Numbered from the stretch's first letter, positions 42,972 to 52,300 are shown. The stretch: 64,000 nt of DNA from Microbacterium ginsengiterrae (GCF_014205075.1 NZ_JACHMU010000001.1:1116001-1180000), one strand, 5' to 3'. Translations and numbers: made by a program. Notes: generated from the letters alone by a model not told the origin.

Positions 42972-44276
42972 TCACCCGCGGCGCGCGACGAACTCCGTCG
43001 ATTCGATGGACACCGCCTCGTTGAGCTCGCGCCAGCGGTCCCGGATGGCCTCGAGGCGCACGTCCGCTGACGCGTCGACGAGCTCGGCGGTCTCGATGTA
43101 CCGGCCTTCGAAGTGGGTGTATCCGATGAGGTCCTGCGGGCCGCGTACGGGGTCGCCGACGCGTGTGACGACGATGCTGTCCTGCGACCCTGTGCCCGCA
43201 GGGGAACCGCCGCCGGCGAGTGCGCTGACCACGTCGTCGGTGTGGCGCAGCTCGATGAGCAGCTGATCGTCGGCGACGGCCGGGTGCACCGGGCTTCCCG
43301 CCGTGACCTGGACCCGTACGTCGAATTCGCTCTGCGATGACAGGTATGCGGCGTTCATCGCGGCCTGCGAGTGCGCGTAGACGTCCACCTGGTCGCCCGG
43401 CTGGGCGCCGGCCGCCTCCAGTGCGGCGACGGTCGCGGCATACGATGCCGACTCCTGTCCCCTGTACAGCTCGAGGTTCGACACCATGTCGAACGGCTCC
43501 TCGCGCCCGAAGACCCCGAGCGCCTGCGTCCCCTTCTCGTACAGCGCATAGCGCCGCGAGCCGTCGGCCATCGTGTACTTCTCGACCTTGATCTGCGCCC
43601 CGTCCGAGGCGGGGAACCGCCGGAAGGCCTCGGCGAGGCTCGTCGGAGGAGCGATCGGCGACTCCGTCCTCACCGGTCTCACCGACACCGGTCCGCCGCT
43701 GCCGGTCAGCGATGCTCCAGGCGGCAGCGTGCCGGCTCCACTTCCGCCCACCGTCGCGGCCATGGCGAAGAACACCCCCAGGTCGAGGCCCGGCCCGTCG
43801 ACCGTGCCCGGCCATCCGAGGTCGTACTGCTCCCGGAGGCCGTCGAAGCGCCGCTTCTCCCATCCGGCGACGAGCCAGGCCTCCATCTCGACGATGCGCG
43901 GGTCGGACTCCTCGAGTTCGGCGATCCGGTCCCGCACCGCCGCTGCCCGCGCGTCATCCTGCAGGGCGAGCCCCGCGAGCTCCGCCCGGCGTTCGACGAG
44001 TTCATAAGCGTCGGACGCGAGACGCGTGTTCTCACCCGCCGTGCGGCACTCCTCGTGCAGCGCCTCGCAGCGCGCCGCACTGGCCCACAGCGCGACGGTG
44101 TCCACCCGCTCCGACGCGCCAGGCAAGCCGACGAGGAGCGCGTGCGCACGGCGTGCGTCCGTCGCGGCATCCGCGATGCGAGGCGCGAGTGCGCACAGAG
44201 CGTCGGCGACGGCGCGCAGCGCCTGCGGGTCGACGGCGATCGCGCCCCCGTGCGTGATCTCGAGGTCATCGGTCAT
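42972..44276 (-). CDS. Helical N-terminus plus alpha/beta-hydrolase-like protein
   Basis: A 434-aa protein. Residues ~10-160 are predicted helical and resemble WXG100/ESX-type modules (regular Ala/Leu/Arg heptads). The C-terminal half holds DQVDVYAHSQAAMNAAYLSSQ, a lipase-like nucleophile elbow (HSQAA in place of GHSxG), and a later LRHTDDVVSAL. No signal peptide or membrane segment. The ATG overlaps the stop of the 87-aa partner gene. A secreted effector with a helper is one reading; a plain cytoplasmic hydrolase is another. Confidence 0.6.
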   Translation of the reverse strand: MTDDLEITHGGAIAVDPQALRAVADALCALAPRIADAATDARRAHALLVGLPGASERVDTVALWASAARCEALHEECRTAGENTRLASDAYELVERRAELAGLALQDDARAAAVRDRIAELEESDPRIVEMEAWLVAGWEKRRFDGLREQYDLGWPGTVDGPGLDLGVFFAMAATVGGSGAGTLPPGASLTGSGGPVSVRPVRTESPIAPPTSLAEAFRRFPASDGAQIKVEKYTMADGSRRYALYEKGTQALGVFGREEPFDMVSNLELYRGQESASYAATVAALEAAGAQPGDQVDVYAHSQAAMNAAYLSSQSEFDVRVQVTAGSPVHPAVADDQLLIELRHTDDVVSALAGGGSPAGTGSQDSIVVTRVGDPVRGPQDLIGYTHFEGRYIETAELVDASADVRLEAIRDRWRELNEAVSIESTEFVARRG

Positions 44277-44536
44277 GACGCCGCCGCCGCATCGATCTCC
44301 CACATCCGGGTGTTGAGTTCGCCGATCTCCGCGGCCGTCCGCGCGCGCAGCGCCACGATGAGCTCGTGCAGCGCGCGCACTCCGTCGGCCTGCCACTCGG
44401 TCGCCCCGATCAGCGGCAGCAGGGCGGCACCGGCACTTTCCGCTGCGGCGATCGCATCCGTGAGAGCTCGCCGCGCCGCGTAGAGGGTCCAGAGCGCCTC
44501 CGAGGTCCACCCGTCGGCGGCGGTGATGTCGAGCAT
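44273..44536 (-). CDS. Small helical WXG100-like protein
   Basis: An 87-aa protein made of two predicted helices joined by ATEWQADG, similar in size and shape to WXG100 proteins (the W-x-G turn reads WQADG). It precedes the hydrolase-like gene with an ATGA overlap. No secretion machinery (EccC, EssB) is present in the window. Family assignment is tentative. Confidence 0.55.
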   Translation of the reverse strand: MLDITAADGWTSEALWTLYAARRALTDAIAAAESAGAALLPLIGATEWQADGVRALHELIVALRARTAAEIGELNTRMWEIDAAAAS

Positions 44537-44685
44537 GCAGCCAGGGTGCCAGGGGGCGGCATCGCACCGATCGTGCGAACGCAGGACGTGTGCACGGCGC
44601 GTATCGATGTACCGGTGTGCAGAACGCGACGCCTCCGACGCGCATCCGGCTGTGCAGCGACGGCATCGAACGGCAGAATGGACGC

Positions 44686-45210
44686 GTGTCCCCGACAGAT
44701 CCGTTCCGCGTCATGTTCGTGTGCACGGGCAACATCTGCCGCTCACCGATGGCCGAGGTGGTGTTCCGCGACCTCGCCGAGCATCAGGGGGTCGGTCCGC
44801 TCATCGTCTCGCGCAGCGCCGGTACGGGCGAATGGCACGTCGGCGAGCGCGCGGACGTGCGCACGCTCGAGGCGCTGGAGCGACGCGGCTACGACGGGAC
44901 GGCGCATCGCGCGAAACAGTTCACCGCGGCGTCCTTCGCCGAGAACGACCTCATCGTGGCACTGGATCGCACGCACGAACGGATCCTCCGTCAGTGGGCT
45001 CGCGACGAGGACGACGAGGGCAAGGTGACTCTGCTCCTCGCCTTCGACCGGTTCGCCGAGGGCCTGGACGTCCCGGACCCGTACTACGCCGACACCGCGA
45101 TGTTCGACGCCGTGCTGGCTATGATTGAGACCGCGACCCGAGGCCTGTTCCGACAGCTCGAACCGGCTCTGCGTCAGGGCCGCAGGACACCCCGCACGCC
45201 CCGGATCTGA
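44686..45210 (+). CDS. Low-molecular-weight protein tyrosine phosphatase
   Basis: A 174-aa LMW-PTP: P-loop VCTGNICRSPMAEVVF (catalytic Cys and Arg), and the general-acid Asp in LDVPDPYYADTAMFD. It removes phosphate from tyrosine residues; arsenate-reductase-like variants exist but the VPDPYY loop favours the phosphatase. GTG start chosen because it lies just before the P-loop strand and has CAGAAT 6 nt upstream (leaderless). Confidence 0.9.
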   Translation: MSPTDPFRVMFVCTGNICRSPMAEVVFRDLAEHQGVGPLIVSRSAGTGEWHVGERADVRTLEALERRGYDGTAHRAKQFTAASFAENDLIVALDRTHERILRQWARDEDDEGKVTLLLAFDRFAEGLDVPDPYYADTAMFDAVLAMIETATRGLFRQLEPALRQGRRTPRTPRI

Positions 45211-45234
45211 CGGGGCCCGATCAGGAGGACTCCC

Positions 45235-46617
45235 CTGACTTCGTCGAATGACTTCCCCGTCCAGCCGCTGAGCCCCCTCGACGGCCGCTACCGTCCGGCC
45301 GTGGCGCCGCTCGGCGAGTACCTGTCGGAGGCGGGACTGAACCGGGCCCGCGTCGAGGTGGAGATCGAGTGGCTGATCGCCCTCACCGACCGCTCGATGT
45401 TCGGCACCTCGCCGCTGGCGGAGGACGTCAAGGACCGTCTGCGCGCGCTCTACCGCGACTTCGGCCAGGCCGAGATCGACTGGCTCGCCGAGAAGGAGGC
45501 CGTGACCCGTCACGACGTCAAGGCCGTCGAGTACCTCGTGCGCGACCGCCTGTCCACGCTCGGGCTGGATGCGATCGCCGAGCTCACGCACTTCGCGTGC
45601 ACGAGCGAGGACATCAACTCCGTCTCGTACGCCCTCACCGTCAAGCGCGCGGTCGAGAACGTGTGGCTGCCGGCCCTCGACGGCGTCATCGCCCGGCTGC
45701 GTGAGCTGGCGGTCGAGCACGCGGATGCCGCGATGCTCTCCCGCACGCACGGACAGCCCGCGACGCCCTCGACCATGGGCAAGGAGCTCGCGGTGTTCGC
45801 GTGGCGTCTCGAGCGCGTCCGCGCGCGCATCGCCGGAGCCGACTACCTCGCGAAGTTCTCCGGTGCGACCGGGACCTGGTCGGCGCACCTCGCGGCGGAC
45901 CCGGACGCCGACTGGCCGCAGATCGCCAAGGATTACGTCGAGGGGCTGGGGCTGGGCTTCAACATCCTCACCACGCAGATCGAGTCGCACGACTGGCAGG
46001 TCGAGCTGTACGACGGCATCCGTCACGCCGGCGGCATCCTGCACAACCTCGCGACCGACATCTGGACCTACATCTCGCTCGGCTACTTCGCGCAGATCCC
46101 CGTCGCCGGCGCCACCGGCTCGTCGACCATGCCGCACAAGATCAACCCGATCCGGTTCGAGAACGCCGAGGCGAACCTCGAGCTGTCGGCCGCGCTGCTC
46201 GGCTCGCTGTCGCAGACGCTCGTCACCTCGCGCCTGCAGCGGGATCTCACCGACTCGACGACGCAGCGCAACATCGGTGTGGCGTTCGGGCACTCGCTGC
46301 TCGCCCTGGACAACCTGCGCCGCGGCCTGGGCGAGATCTCCCTGTCGCGCGATGTGCTGCTCGCGGACCTCGATGTGAACTGGGAGGTCCTCGGCGAGGC
46401 CATCCAGACCGTGATCCGCGCCGAGGTCGTCGCCGGTCGTTCGACGATCAGCGACCCGTACGCATTGCTGAAGGAGCTCACCCGCGGTCACCGCGTCGGT
46501 GCAGCCGACCTCGCAGCCTTCGTCGAAGGGCTCGAGATCGGCGATGCCGCCAAGCAGCGCCTGCTGGCCCTCACGCCGGCGACGTACACCGGCATCGCGG
46601 AGCGCCTCGCGAAGTGA
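45235..46617 (+). CDS. purB: Adenylosuccinate lyase, CTG start
   Basis: A 460-aa fumarase/aspartase-superfamily enzyme of purine synthesis. Seen: PLSPLDGRYRPAVAPL at the N-terminus, FACTSEDINSVSYAL, and the signature GSSTMPHKINPIRFEN. The conserved N-terminus lies upstream of the first in-frame GTG (45301). The only start consistent with it is CTG at 45235, which has AGGAGG 6 nt before it; no ATG, GTG or TTG is in frame there. It follows the phosphatase gene by 24 bp on the same strand. Confidence 0.93.
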   Translation: MTSSNDFPVQPLSPLDGRYRPAVAPLGEYLSEAGLNRARVEVEIEWLIALTDRSMFGTSPLAEDVKDRLRALYRDFGQAEIDWLAEKEAVTRHDVKAVEYLVRDRLSTLGLDAIAELTHFACTSEDINSVSYALTVKRAVENVWLPALDGVIARLRELAVEHADAAMLSRTHGQPATPSTMGKELAVFAWRLERVRARIAGADYLAKFSGATGTWSAHLAADPDADWPQIAKDYVEGLGLGFNILTTQIESHDWQVELYDGIRHAGGILHNLATDIWTYISLGYFAQIPVAGATGSSTMPHKINPIRFENAEANLELSAALLGSLSQTLVTSRLQRDLTDSTTQRNIGVAFGHSLLALDNLRRGLGEISLSRDVLLADLDVNWEVLGEAIQTVIRAEVVAGRSTISDPYALLKELTRGHRVGAADLAAFVEGLEIGDAAKQRLLALTPATYTGIAERLAK

Positions 46618-46624
46618 TCCCGTT

Positions 46625-46658
46625 CCCCGTTCGCGTCGCCAAGGGCGCGCGGACGGGG
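46625..46658 (+). terminator. Terminator-like hairpin after purB
   Basis: CCCCGTTCGCG and CGCGGACGGGG pair at 10 of 11 positions, 8 bp past the purB stop. There is no clear T-run, so strength is uncertain. Confidence 0.45.
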
Positions 46659-46733
46659 ATCGTGAGTCCCGGATGCCGGGGCGTGGTCAGGAACGCGCGG
46701 GGCCAGGGGCCGCCGGCGCGGAGGCGCGCGGAC

Positions 46734-47123
46734 TCAGGACGCCGTGGGCTCGCCGCCCGCGGGACCCTTCTGCTGCACGTCGTCGCTCGCCGCGGCACCG
46801 GTCTGCTCGTCCGGCTCGCCGTCGTAGAGCACGGGGCGACCCATGGTCTTGTCCTCGTACTGCCGGGGGTCGACGGCGAGGATGAGCATCGACATGATCA
46901 GCAGCGTCACGATGAACGCTCCTCCGCCGATGACGAGGCCGAGGCCGATCGGCGTCAGACCCTGGTAGGTCCCGGTCGCGATCGCGTTGTTGACACGGGC
47001 GGTGAACGCTCCGGTGGTGACCAGCGTCACGACCGCGGCGAACACACCGGCTGCGAGGGCGATGCCGAGCAGGTGCAGCGGACGCAGCAGCTCCCGGCGG
47101 GTGGACTTCTTCTCTTCGCTCAC
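46734..47123 (-). CDS. Two-segment membrane protein of unknown function
   Basis: A 129-aa protein with two membrane segments (LLGIALAAGVFAAVVTLVTTG and GLGLVIGGGAFIVTLLIMSMLIL) and an acidic, polar C-terminal tail. GTG start overlapping the stop of the upstream gene (GTGA). No family recognised; likely works with its partner. Confidence 0.75.
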   Translation of the reverse strand: MSEEKKSTRRELLRPLHLLGIALAAGVFAAVVTLVTTGAFTARVNNAIATGTYQGLTPIGLGLVIGGGAFIVTLLIMSMLILAVDPRQYEDKTMGRPVLYDGEPDEQTGAAASDDVQQKGPAGGEPTAS

Positions 47124-47773
47124 GCTGTGCCTCCCGTCGTCGTCGACTCGTCCGCAGCATCGGCGGCTCCGGTGGTCGTCGCATCCTTCTGTCCGGTCAG
47201 ACGCGGCGAGAGCCCCGCGATCGCGAGGAAGACCGCGACGATGGCGGCGTATCCGCCGAACATGCCGACGGCGAGGATGATCCCCGAGAGCGTCAGCGCT
47301 CCAGGACCGTCGACCGAGTACTGCAGGGTGAAGTCGAAGGGGATGAGGAGCAGGATGACCGCGAGGAGGAGGCCGAAGGCGCCGACGACGATCGCGTCCT
47401 TCCCCGCAGGGTCGGTGCGGCGGGCACGCAGGCCCGCGATGAGTTCGACGAGACCGGACACCGCCGCCCAGACGATCACGACGATGAAGAACGCCGCGTC
47501 GGTGCGCCAGGTGGGGATGCCGCTGACGATCGCCGCCGCCAGGTCGAGCGTGGCAAGCAGGATGTACGGCCAGCGCGTGCCGGCCGATGCGACCACCCAT
47601 GCGCCGACGATGAGGATGAAGCCGCTGGCGGCGGTGAATCCTCCGAACACGGAGAAGCCGATGGCCGCAGAGTGATCGGGAGAGAACGTGATCATGAGTG
47701 CGGCGGCGGCGGCGAACAGCGCGCGCAGCAGCTGGACGTGGCGCACGGTGAACGCGCGGGCAGGGGCAGACAT
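47120..47773 (-). CDS. Multi-pass membrane protein (HdeD/DUF308-like)
   Basis: A 217-aa protein with six or more hydrophobic segments and a Thr/Ala-rich tail. Repeated short segments (VFGGFTAASGFILIVGAWVVAS; AVSGLVELIAGLRARR) resemble the DUF308/HdeD group, but only weakly. Paired with the 129-aa membrane protein that follows. Role unknown. Confidence 0.65.
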   Translation of the reverse strand: MSAPARAFTVRHVQLLRALFAAAAALMITFSPDHSAAIGFSVFGGFTAASGFILIVGAWVVASAGTRWPYILLATLDLAAAIVSGIPTWRTDAAFFIVVIVWAAVSGLVELIAGLRARRTDPAGKDAIVVGAFGLLLAVILLLIPFDFTLQYSVDGPGALTLSGIILAVGMFGGYAAIVAVFLAIAGLSPRLTGQKDATTTGAADAADESTTTGGTA

Positions 47774-47837
47774 GACGGTTCCTCGTTCGGAGTTGTGCCT
47801 CCAGTCTACGCGGGGCCTCGCGGGCCACGCGCCGCCC

Positions 47838-48680
47838 TCATCGCACGACGGCGGTCGCCGTCCGCAGATGGGTCAGCACCTCATGGCTGATCGAGCCGAG
47901 GAGGAAGCGGGCGAACGCTCCTCGGCCGCGCGAACCGACGACCGCGAGACGGGCGTCGGCGGCGAGACCGTTGATGACTGCGGAGGGATAGCCACGGCGC
48001 ACCTCTCTGCGGATCTCGAGGTCGGGGTAGTCCTGGCTCAGGCCGGCGAGGGACACGGCGAGGGTCTCCTGGGCGGCCTTCTCCAGGCTCTCGATGTACA
48101 GCTCCGGGTAGACGATGGAGTTGCGGTGGTGTGTGGTGATCGGGGTCCACACCGTGACGGCGATGAGCGGTTCGCCGAGCCGGTCCGCCTCGGCTGCGGC
48201 GAATCTGATGGCGGCTTCGGACACCGGCGATCCGTCGACGCCGACGACGACGCCGGTCCCTTCGGCGACATCGCGGTCCGGCACGACGACGACGGGGACC
48301 TTCGCCGCTGAGGCGATGCGGATGCCGTGCACACCGCGCGCAGGGCCCTCGTCCGGGCCGCGGTAGTCGCTGCCGATGACGAGCATCTCCTCGTCGGCGG
48401 AGGCGGCCGTGAGCTGGGAGACCGGGTCGCCGTGGAACACGGCGTGCTCGACCGAGAGACCGGTGGCGCGCAGGCGTTCGGCCTCGGCGCTGAGCCAGTC
48501 CTCCGTCAGCCGCTCGGTGTCGGCGAGCACCTGCTTCTCACCGACCACACCCAGGGCCCCGCCAACGACGGAGACGATGAGCAGTCCACGGTGGAACTGC
48601 GCCGCGCGCCGCGCGGCCCAGGCCAGTGCCCGCTCCCCCGCTGAGGTCTGCTCGATACCGACGACGATCCGTGCGTTCAT
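47838..48680 (-). CDS. Universal stress protein, tandem USP domains
   Basis: A 280-aa protein with two USP domains: MNARIVVGIEQTSAGERALAWA...MLVIGSDYRG (residues 1-~135) and GVVVGVDGSPVSEAAIRFAA...LAVVGSRGRGAFARFLLGSISHEVL (~145-280). The second has the ATP-binding pattern G-2x-G-9x-G(S); the first is degenerate. GGAGG 7 nt before the ATG. Monocistronic. Confidence 0.92.
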   Translation of the reverse strand: MNARIVVGIEQTSAGERALAWAARRAAQFHRGLLIVSVVGGALGVVGEKQVLADTERLTEDWLSAEAERLRATGLSVEHAVFHGDPVSQLTAASADEEMLVIGSDYRGPDEGPARGVHGIRIASAAKVPVVVVPDRDVAEGTGVVVGVDGSPVSEAAIRFAAAEADRLGEPLIAVTVWTPITTHHRNSIVYPELYIESLEKAAQETLAVSLAGLSQDYPDLEIRREVRRGYPSAVINGLAADARLAVVGSRGRGAFARFLLGSISHEVLTHLRTATAVVR

Positions 48681-48749
48681 GGTCGTGCCTCCTGCGCCGA
48701 GGCTACCGCGGGGTTCGGTGGCATGCCAACCTCCGCGGCCGTGATTATC

Positions 48750-48758
48750 GCCCCCCCC
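48750..48758. repeat. Run of nine C
   Basis: Homopolymer in the gap between the USP gene and the sulfurtransferase gene, 70 bp before the USP start codon. Prone to slippage in replication and in sequencing. Confidence 0.9.
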
Positions 48759-48787
48759 CGGCGCGGCGATGCGGCGAGCGCGCCCGG

Positions 48788-49630
48788 TCAGTCCCCGACG
48801 GCGACGGGGTGGCCGGGGGTATTCGACCACTGACTCCACGAGCCGTGGAAGATCTTCGCGTCGATACCGGCCTCGGCGAGCACGAGCGCGGTGTGCGCTG
48901 CCGTGATGCCGGAGCCGCAGTAGGCCGCGACGGGTGTGCCGTCGCTGACACCGACCTCGGCGAAGCTCCGCCGCAGCGTCTCGAGGTCGAGCAGGGTGCC
49001 GTCCTCTGCGACGTGCCGCGTCGTGGGGAGGTTCACCGCCCCGGGGATGTGACCGGCGATCGGATCGAGCGGCTCCGTCTCACCGCGGAAGCGCTCCGGC
49101 GCGCGCACGTCGAGCAGCACACCCGTCTGGGGGAAGGCGGCCGCCTCGTCGATGGTCAGGCTGTCGCCGGTGACGTCGTGCAGCGTCACCGCCCCCGGTG
49201 CGTACTCCACCGAGCCGCTCTCGATGTCGCCGCCGGCCGCCTGCCACGCGCGCCATCCGCCGTCGAGGACCCGCACGTCGACCCCGCCCTGCCGCAGCAG
49301 CCACCATGCGCGCGCCGCGGGCAGTCCGCCGGCATCGTCATAGGCGACGACGAGGTCGCCGTCGTTCACGCCCCATCGGCGCGCGGCATCCTGCACCTGT
49401 GCCGTGGTCGGCAGCGGGTGCCTGCCCTCCTCCGGTAGGCCGTGCCTGGTCAGCTCCTCTTCGAGATCGGCGAAGACGGCGCCGGGAATGTGCCCCTGCA
49501 GGTACTCCGCACGCCCGTCGAACATCTCGCCTCCACCGGGGGCACTCAGACGCCACCGCACATCGATCACGCGCACGGCGTCCTCGCGCAGCAGATCGGC
49601 CAGTTCGGTCGCGCTCACAAGGTGGGACAT
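48788..49630 (-). CDS. sseA: 3-mercaptopyruvate/thiosulfate sulfurtransferase
   Basis: A 280-aa two-domain rhodanese. The C-terminal active-site loop is YCGSGITAAHTAL; CGSGxT loops are typical of 3-mercaptopyruvate sulfurtransferases, whereas thiosulfate-specific ones have CRKGVT. The N-terminal domain (VIDVRWRLSAPGGGEMFDGRAEYLQGHIPGAVF, seen in parts) is the inactive one. Transfers sulfur to cyanide or thiols in the cytoplasm. Confidence 0.9.
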   Translation of the reverse strand: MSHLVSATELADLLREDAVRVIDVRWRLSAPGGGEMFDGRAEYLQGHIPGAVFADLEEELTRHGLPEEGRHPLPTTAQVQDAARRWGVNDGDLVVAYDDAGGLPAARAWWLLRQGGVDVRVLDGGWRAWQAAGGDIESGSVEYAPGAVTLHDVTGDSLTIDEAAAFPQTGVLLDVRAPERFRGETEPLDPIAGHIPGAVNLPTTRHVAEDGTLLDLETLRRSFAEVGVSDGTPVAAYCGSGITAAHTALVLAEAGIDAKIFHGSWSQWSNTPGHPVAVGD

Positions 49631-49671
49631 GATCTCCGGCTGCGCCTTTCTCGATCCGGTCGGCCGGTGTT

Positions 49672-51147
49672 TCAGTCCTCGTCGGACTTCTCGTCGGCGT
49701 CATCGGCGTCCTGGGCGTCGGCATCCGAGCTCTCATCCGTGTCGTCGGCGTCCGTCTCGTCGGCCTCGACCTCTGGTGCCAGCTCGATGACCTCGTCGCC
49801 CTCCTCGAGGACGTCGACGTCGTCGGCATCCTCGCTCTCCTCGGCGTCGGACGCGAACACGCCCTCAGGACGGATGAGCTCGCGCACCTCGGCCATGAAG
49901 CTGTTCAACTGCTGCTGCTGCCAGCGCAGCTGCCGGGTACGGTCCTCCGCGTCGCGGAGCACGTCGGCGGTGTGCCCCGTGACGGTGCTGACGATCTTCT
50001 GCGCCTTCACCTGTGCGCGCTCCAGCGTGTCGCGGGCGCGCACCTGAGCGTCGGCCTCGATCGACTGGGCCTGAGAGCGCATGAGGCGCTCGTAGTCGTC
50101 CGCCTTGGCCGAGATGCGCTTGGCGTGCTCGAGCGACGATGCGACCTGCTCGTTGGCGTCGGCGGTGATCCGCTCCGCGTGCGCGACGGCCTGGTTGTGC
50201 AGCAGCAGGAACTCCTGCTGGGCGTCGTCCTGTCGGCGGGTGAGGGTCTCCTCGAACTCCAGCACGCGTGCGTTCATCTCGCGCACCTCCCGTTCGGCAT
50301 CCGCGCGCTGCTGGGTGGTCTCACGGGTGACCATCGACCGCAGAGCCGCGGCGCCCTTCTCCGCTTCGGTGCGGATGGTGGCCGCCTCCTGCTCTGCCTG
50401 GTTCACCTTCTCGGCGGCATGAGCGGCCTCGCGCTGGATGCGGGCCTCGTGCGCGGTGTACTCGGTCTCGATGCGCAGCCGCACCTGGTCGGCGTCGTGC
50501 TGCGCCTGCGCGGTGACGCGATCGACCTCGGCGGCGAGCTCGGCACGGCGGCCGTCGGCCTCTTCGCGTGCCGCCTGGAGCAGCCGCTCGGCCTGCACTG
50601 CCGCGTTCTGGATGAGGACGGACGCCTGCTCCTCGGCGACCCGGAGCACCGCCTCGAACTGCAGCCGCGAGCCCTCGGTGTCGGCGTCGTCCTTGGGAGC
50701 GTCGATCAACTCGTTCGACAGTGCGCTGACCTGCTGCTCTGCCTCAGCGGCCTGCGCACGCGCGGCGGCCAGGTCGGCCTCGAGGGCGGCGATGCGCTTC
50801 TCGTCGGCCTCGCGCGCCTCGGCGAGCCGCTCCTCCTGCTGCTTCTCGATCTCGGCGATGCGTGCGTCGCTCTCCGCGATCCGCTCTTCGCTCTCCGCAC
50901 GTACCGCTTCGACCTCGGCTCGCACGGCCTCGACGTCGCGGTTCACACCGGAGCGCGCCTCGGCGAGCTCGGTCTCCGCCCGCTGCACCTGCATCCGCAG
51001 GCCGGCGATGGCGGCATCCACCTCTCCGCGGTCGTACCCGCGGAAACCGACGGTGAAGCTGTCCTGCTCTCGTGACGGCCCCTGCGCAAGCTGATCGAAG
51101 AAGTCCGTGTCCTGCTCGTCGGTTCGGTTCTGGGCGGAATCGTTCAC
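49672..51147 (-). CDS. DivIVA/Scy-like long coiled-coil protein
   Basis: A 491-aa protein: residues ~28-60 (DSFTVGFRGYDRGEVDAAIAGL) resemble the DivIVA N-terminal motif (F-x-x-x-x-R-G-Y-D), followed by ~350 residues of continuous coiled coil rich in Glu, Ala, Arg and Gln, and a strongly acidic C-terminal tail (Asp/Glu-rich, ~60 residues). This matches polarity and cell-wall-organising scaffolds such as Streptomyces Scy/FilP or Wag31-associated proteins. GTG start with AAAAGG 9-10 nt upstream. Cytoplasmic or membrane-peripheral. Confidence 0.8.
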   Translation of the reverse strand: MNDSAQNRTDEQDTDFFDQLAQGPSREQDSFTVGFRGYDRGEVDAAIAGLRMQVQRAETELAEARSGVNRDVEAVRAEVEAVRAESEERIAESDARIAEIEKQQEERLAEAREADEKRIAALEADLAAARAQAAEAEQQVSALSNELIDAPKDDADTEGSRLQFEAVLRVAEEQASVLIQNAAVQAERLLQAAREEADGRRAELAAEVDRVTAQAQHDADQVRLRIETEYTAHEARIQREAAHAAEKVNQAEQEAATIRTEAEKGAAALRSMVTRETTQQRADAEREVREMNARVLEFEETLTRRQDDAQQEFLLLHNQAVAHAERITADANEQVASSLEHAKRISAKADDYERLMRSQAQSIEADAQVRARDTLERAQVKAQKIVSTVTGHTADVLRDAEDRTRQLRWQQQQLNSFMAEVRELIRPEGVFASDAEESEDADDVDVLEEGDEVIELAPEVEADETDADDTDESSDADAQDADDADEKSDED

Positions 51148-51275
51148 AGCAGTGACACCTTTTCAGATCGAGGGAGGATGAGCGTCGGCACTCGCCGACC
51201 AGCCTAACCAGTGGGTGCGTCGACGGGAACCGGCGACGATAAACTGCCGTCGACCCCGAGAGAAGGACTCCCGCG

Positions 51276-52247
51276 ATGCCGCGTTTCGATCTGCCCGCCC
51301 CCGAACTGCGCTCCTACCGACCCGAGGTGGCCGAACCGGCCGACTTCGACGACTTCTGGGAGCAGACGCTCGCCGAGTCCCGCGCGCTGGCCCAGCCGAT
51401 CCAGTTGCGACGCATCGACTCGCCGTTGCAGGCGGTCGAGGTCTACGACGTCACCTTCAGCGGATTCGGCGGAGACCCCATCGGCGGATGGCTGCTGCTG
51501 CCGACCGGCGCCGAGGGCCCCCTGCCGACGGTCGTGGAGTTCAACGGATACGGCGGAGGGCGCGGCCTGCCCCACGAGCGACTCGGCTGGGCGGCCGCCG
51601 GCTACGCGCACTTCTTCATGGACACGCGAGGCCAGGGCAGCGGATGGGGAACCGGCGGGGTGACCGCCGACCCGCACGGCTCCGGCCCTGCCACGCCGGG
51701 CTACATGACCCGCGGCATCGAGGACCCGCACGACTACTACTACCGACGCGTGTACACCGACGCAGTGCTCGCGATCGACGCCGTCCGCACGCTGGACCGG
51801 ATCGACTCCGCCCGCGTCGCCGTCTGCGGTGGCAGCCAGGGCGGTGGGATCGCGATCGCCGCGGCCGCACTGTCGAGCGGTCTCATCGCCGCCATGCCGG
51901 ACGTGCCGTTCCTGTGCCACTTCGAACGCTCCGTCGGCCTCACCGACCGCGATCCGTACAACGAGATCGTCCGCTACCTCTCCGTCCACCGAGACGCCGC
52001 AGAGCGCACCTTCGCCACGCTGTCCTACTTCGACGGCGTGAACCTCGCCCGTCGCGCCACAGCACCCGCGCTGTTCTCCGTCGCCCTGATGGATCCGGTG
52101 TGCCCTCCGTCGACCGTGTACGCGGCGCGCAACCACTGGGGCGGCTCTGCGGACATCGTCGAGTACGCGTTCAACGAGCACGAGGGCGGACTCGGGCTGC
52201 AGTGGCAGAAGCAGGCGGCGTTCCTCGCGGAGCAGCTCGCCGGCTGA
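51276..52247 (+). CDS. Acetyl xylan esterase / cephalosporin-C deacetylase family esterase
   Basis: A 323-aa AXE1-family alpha/beta hydrolase. Catalytic Ser in CGGSQGGGIAIA, Asp in ALMDPVCPPST, His in FNEHEGG; the oxyanion region EFNGYGGGRGLP and MDTRGQGSGWGTGG are typical. It removes acetyl groups from sugars or related small esters; no signal peptide, so cytoplasmic. AAGGA about 10 nt before the ATG. A strong hairpin follows. Confidence 0.92.
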   Translation: MPRFDLPAPELRSYRPEVAEPADFDDFWEQTLAESRALAQPIQLRRIDSPLQAVEVYDVTFSGFGGDPIGGWLLLPTGAEGPLPTVVEFNGYGGGRGLPHERLGWAAAGYAHFFMDTRGQGSGWGTGGVTADPHGSGPATPGYMTRGIEDPHDYYYRRVYTDAVLAIDAVRTLDRIDSARVAVCGGSQGGGIAIAAAALSSGLIAAMPDVPFLCHFERSVGLTDRDPYNEIVRYLSVHRDAAERTFATLSYFDGVNLARRATAPALFSVALMDPVCPPSTVYAARNHWGGSADIVEYAFNEHEGGLGLQWQKQAAFLAEQLAG

Positions 52248-52300
52248 ACCGCACCACCGCGCACGCGCCCGCGTCGCCGCGCGGTCACGCCGAGCACAAC

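Noticed and set aside
45301..46617. purB starting at GTG 45301
   Set aside because: It would remove the conserved N-terminal PLSPLDGRYRP segment and has no ribosome site at a proper distance.
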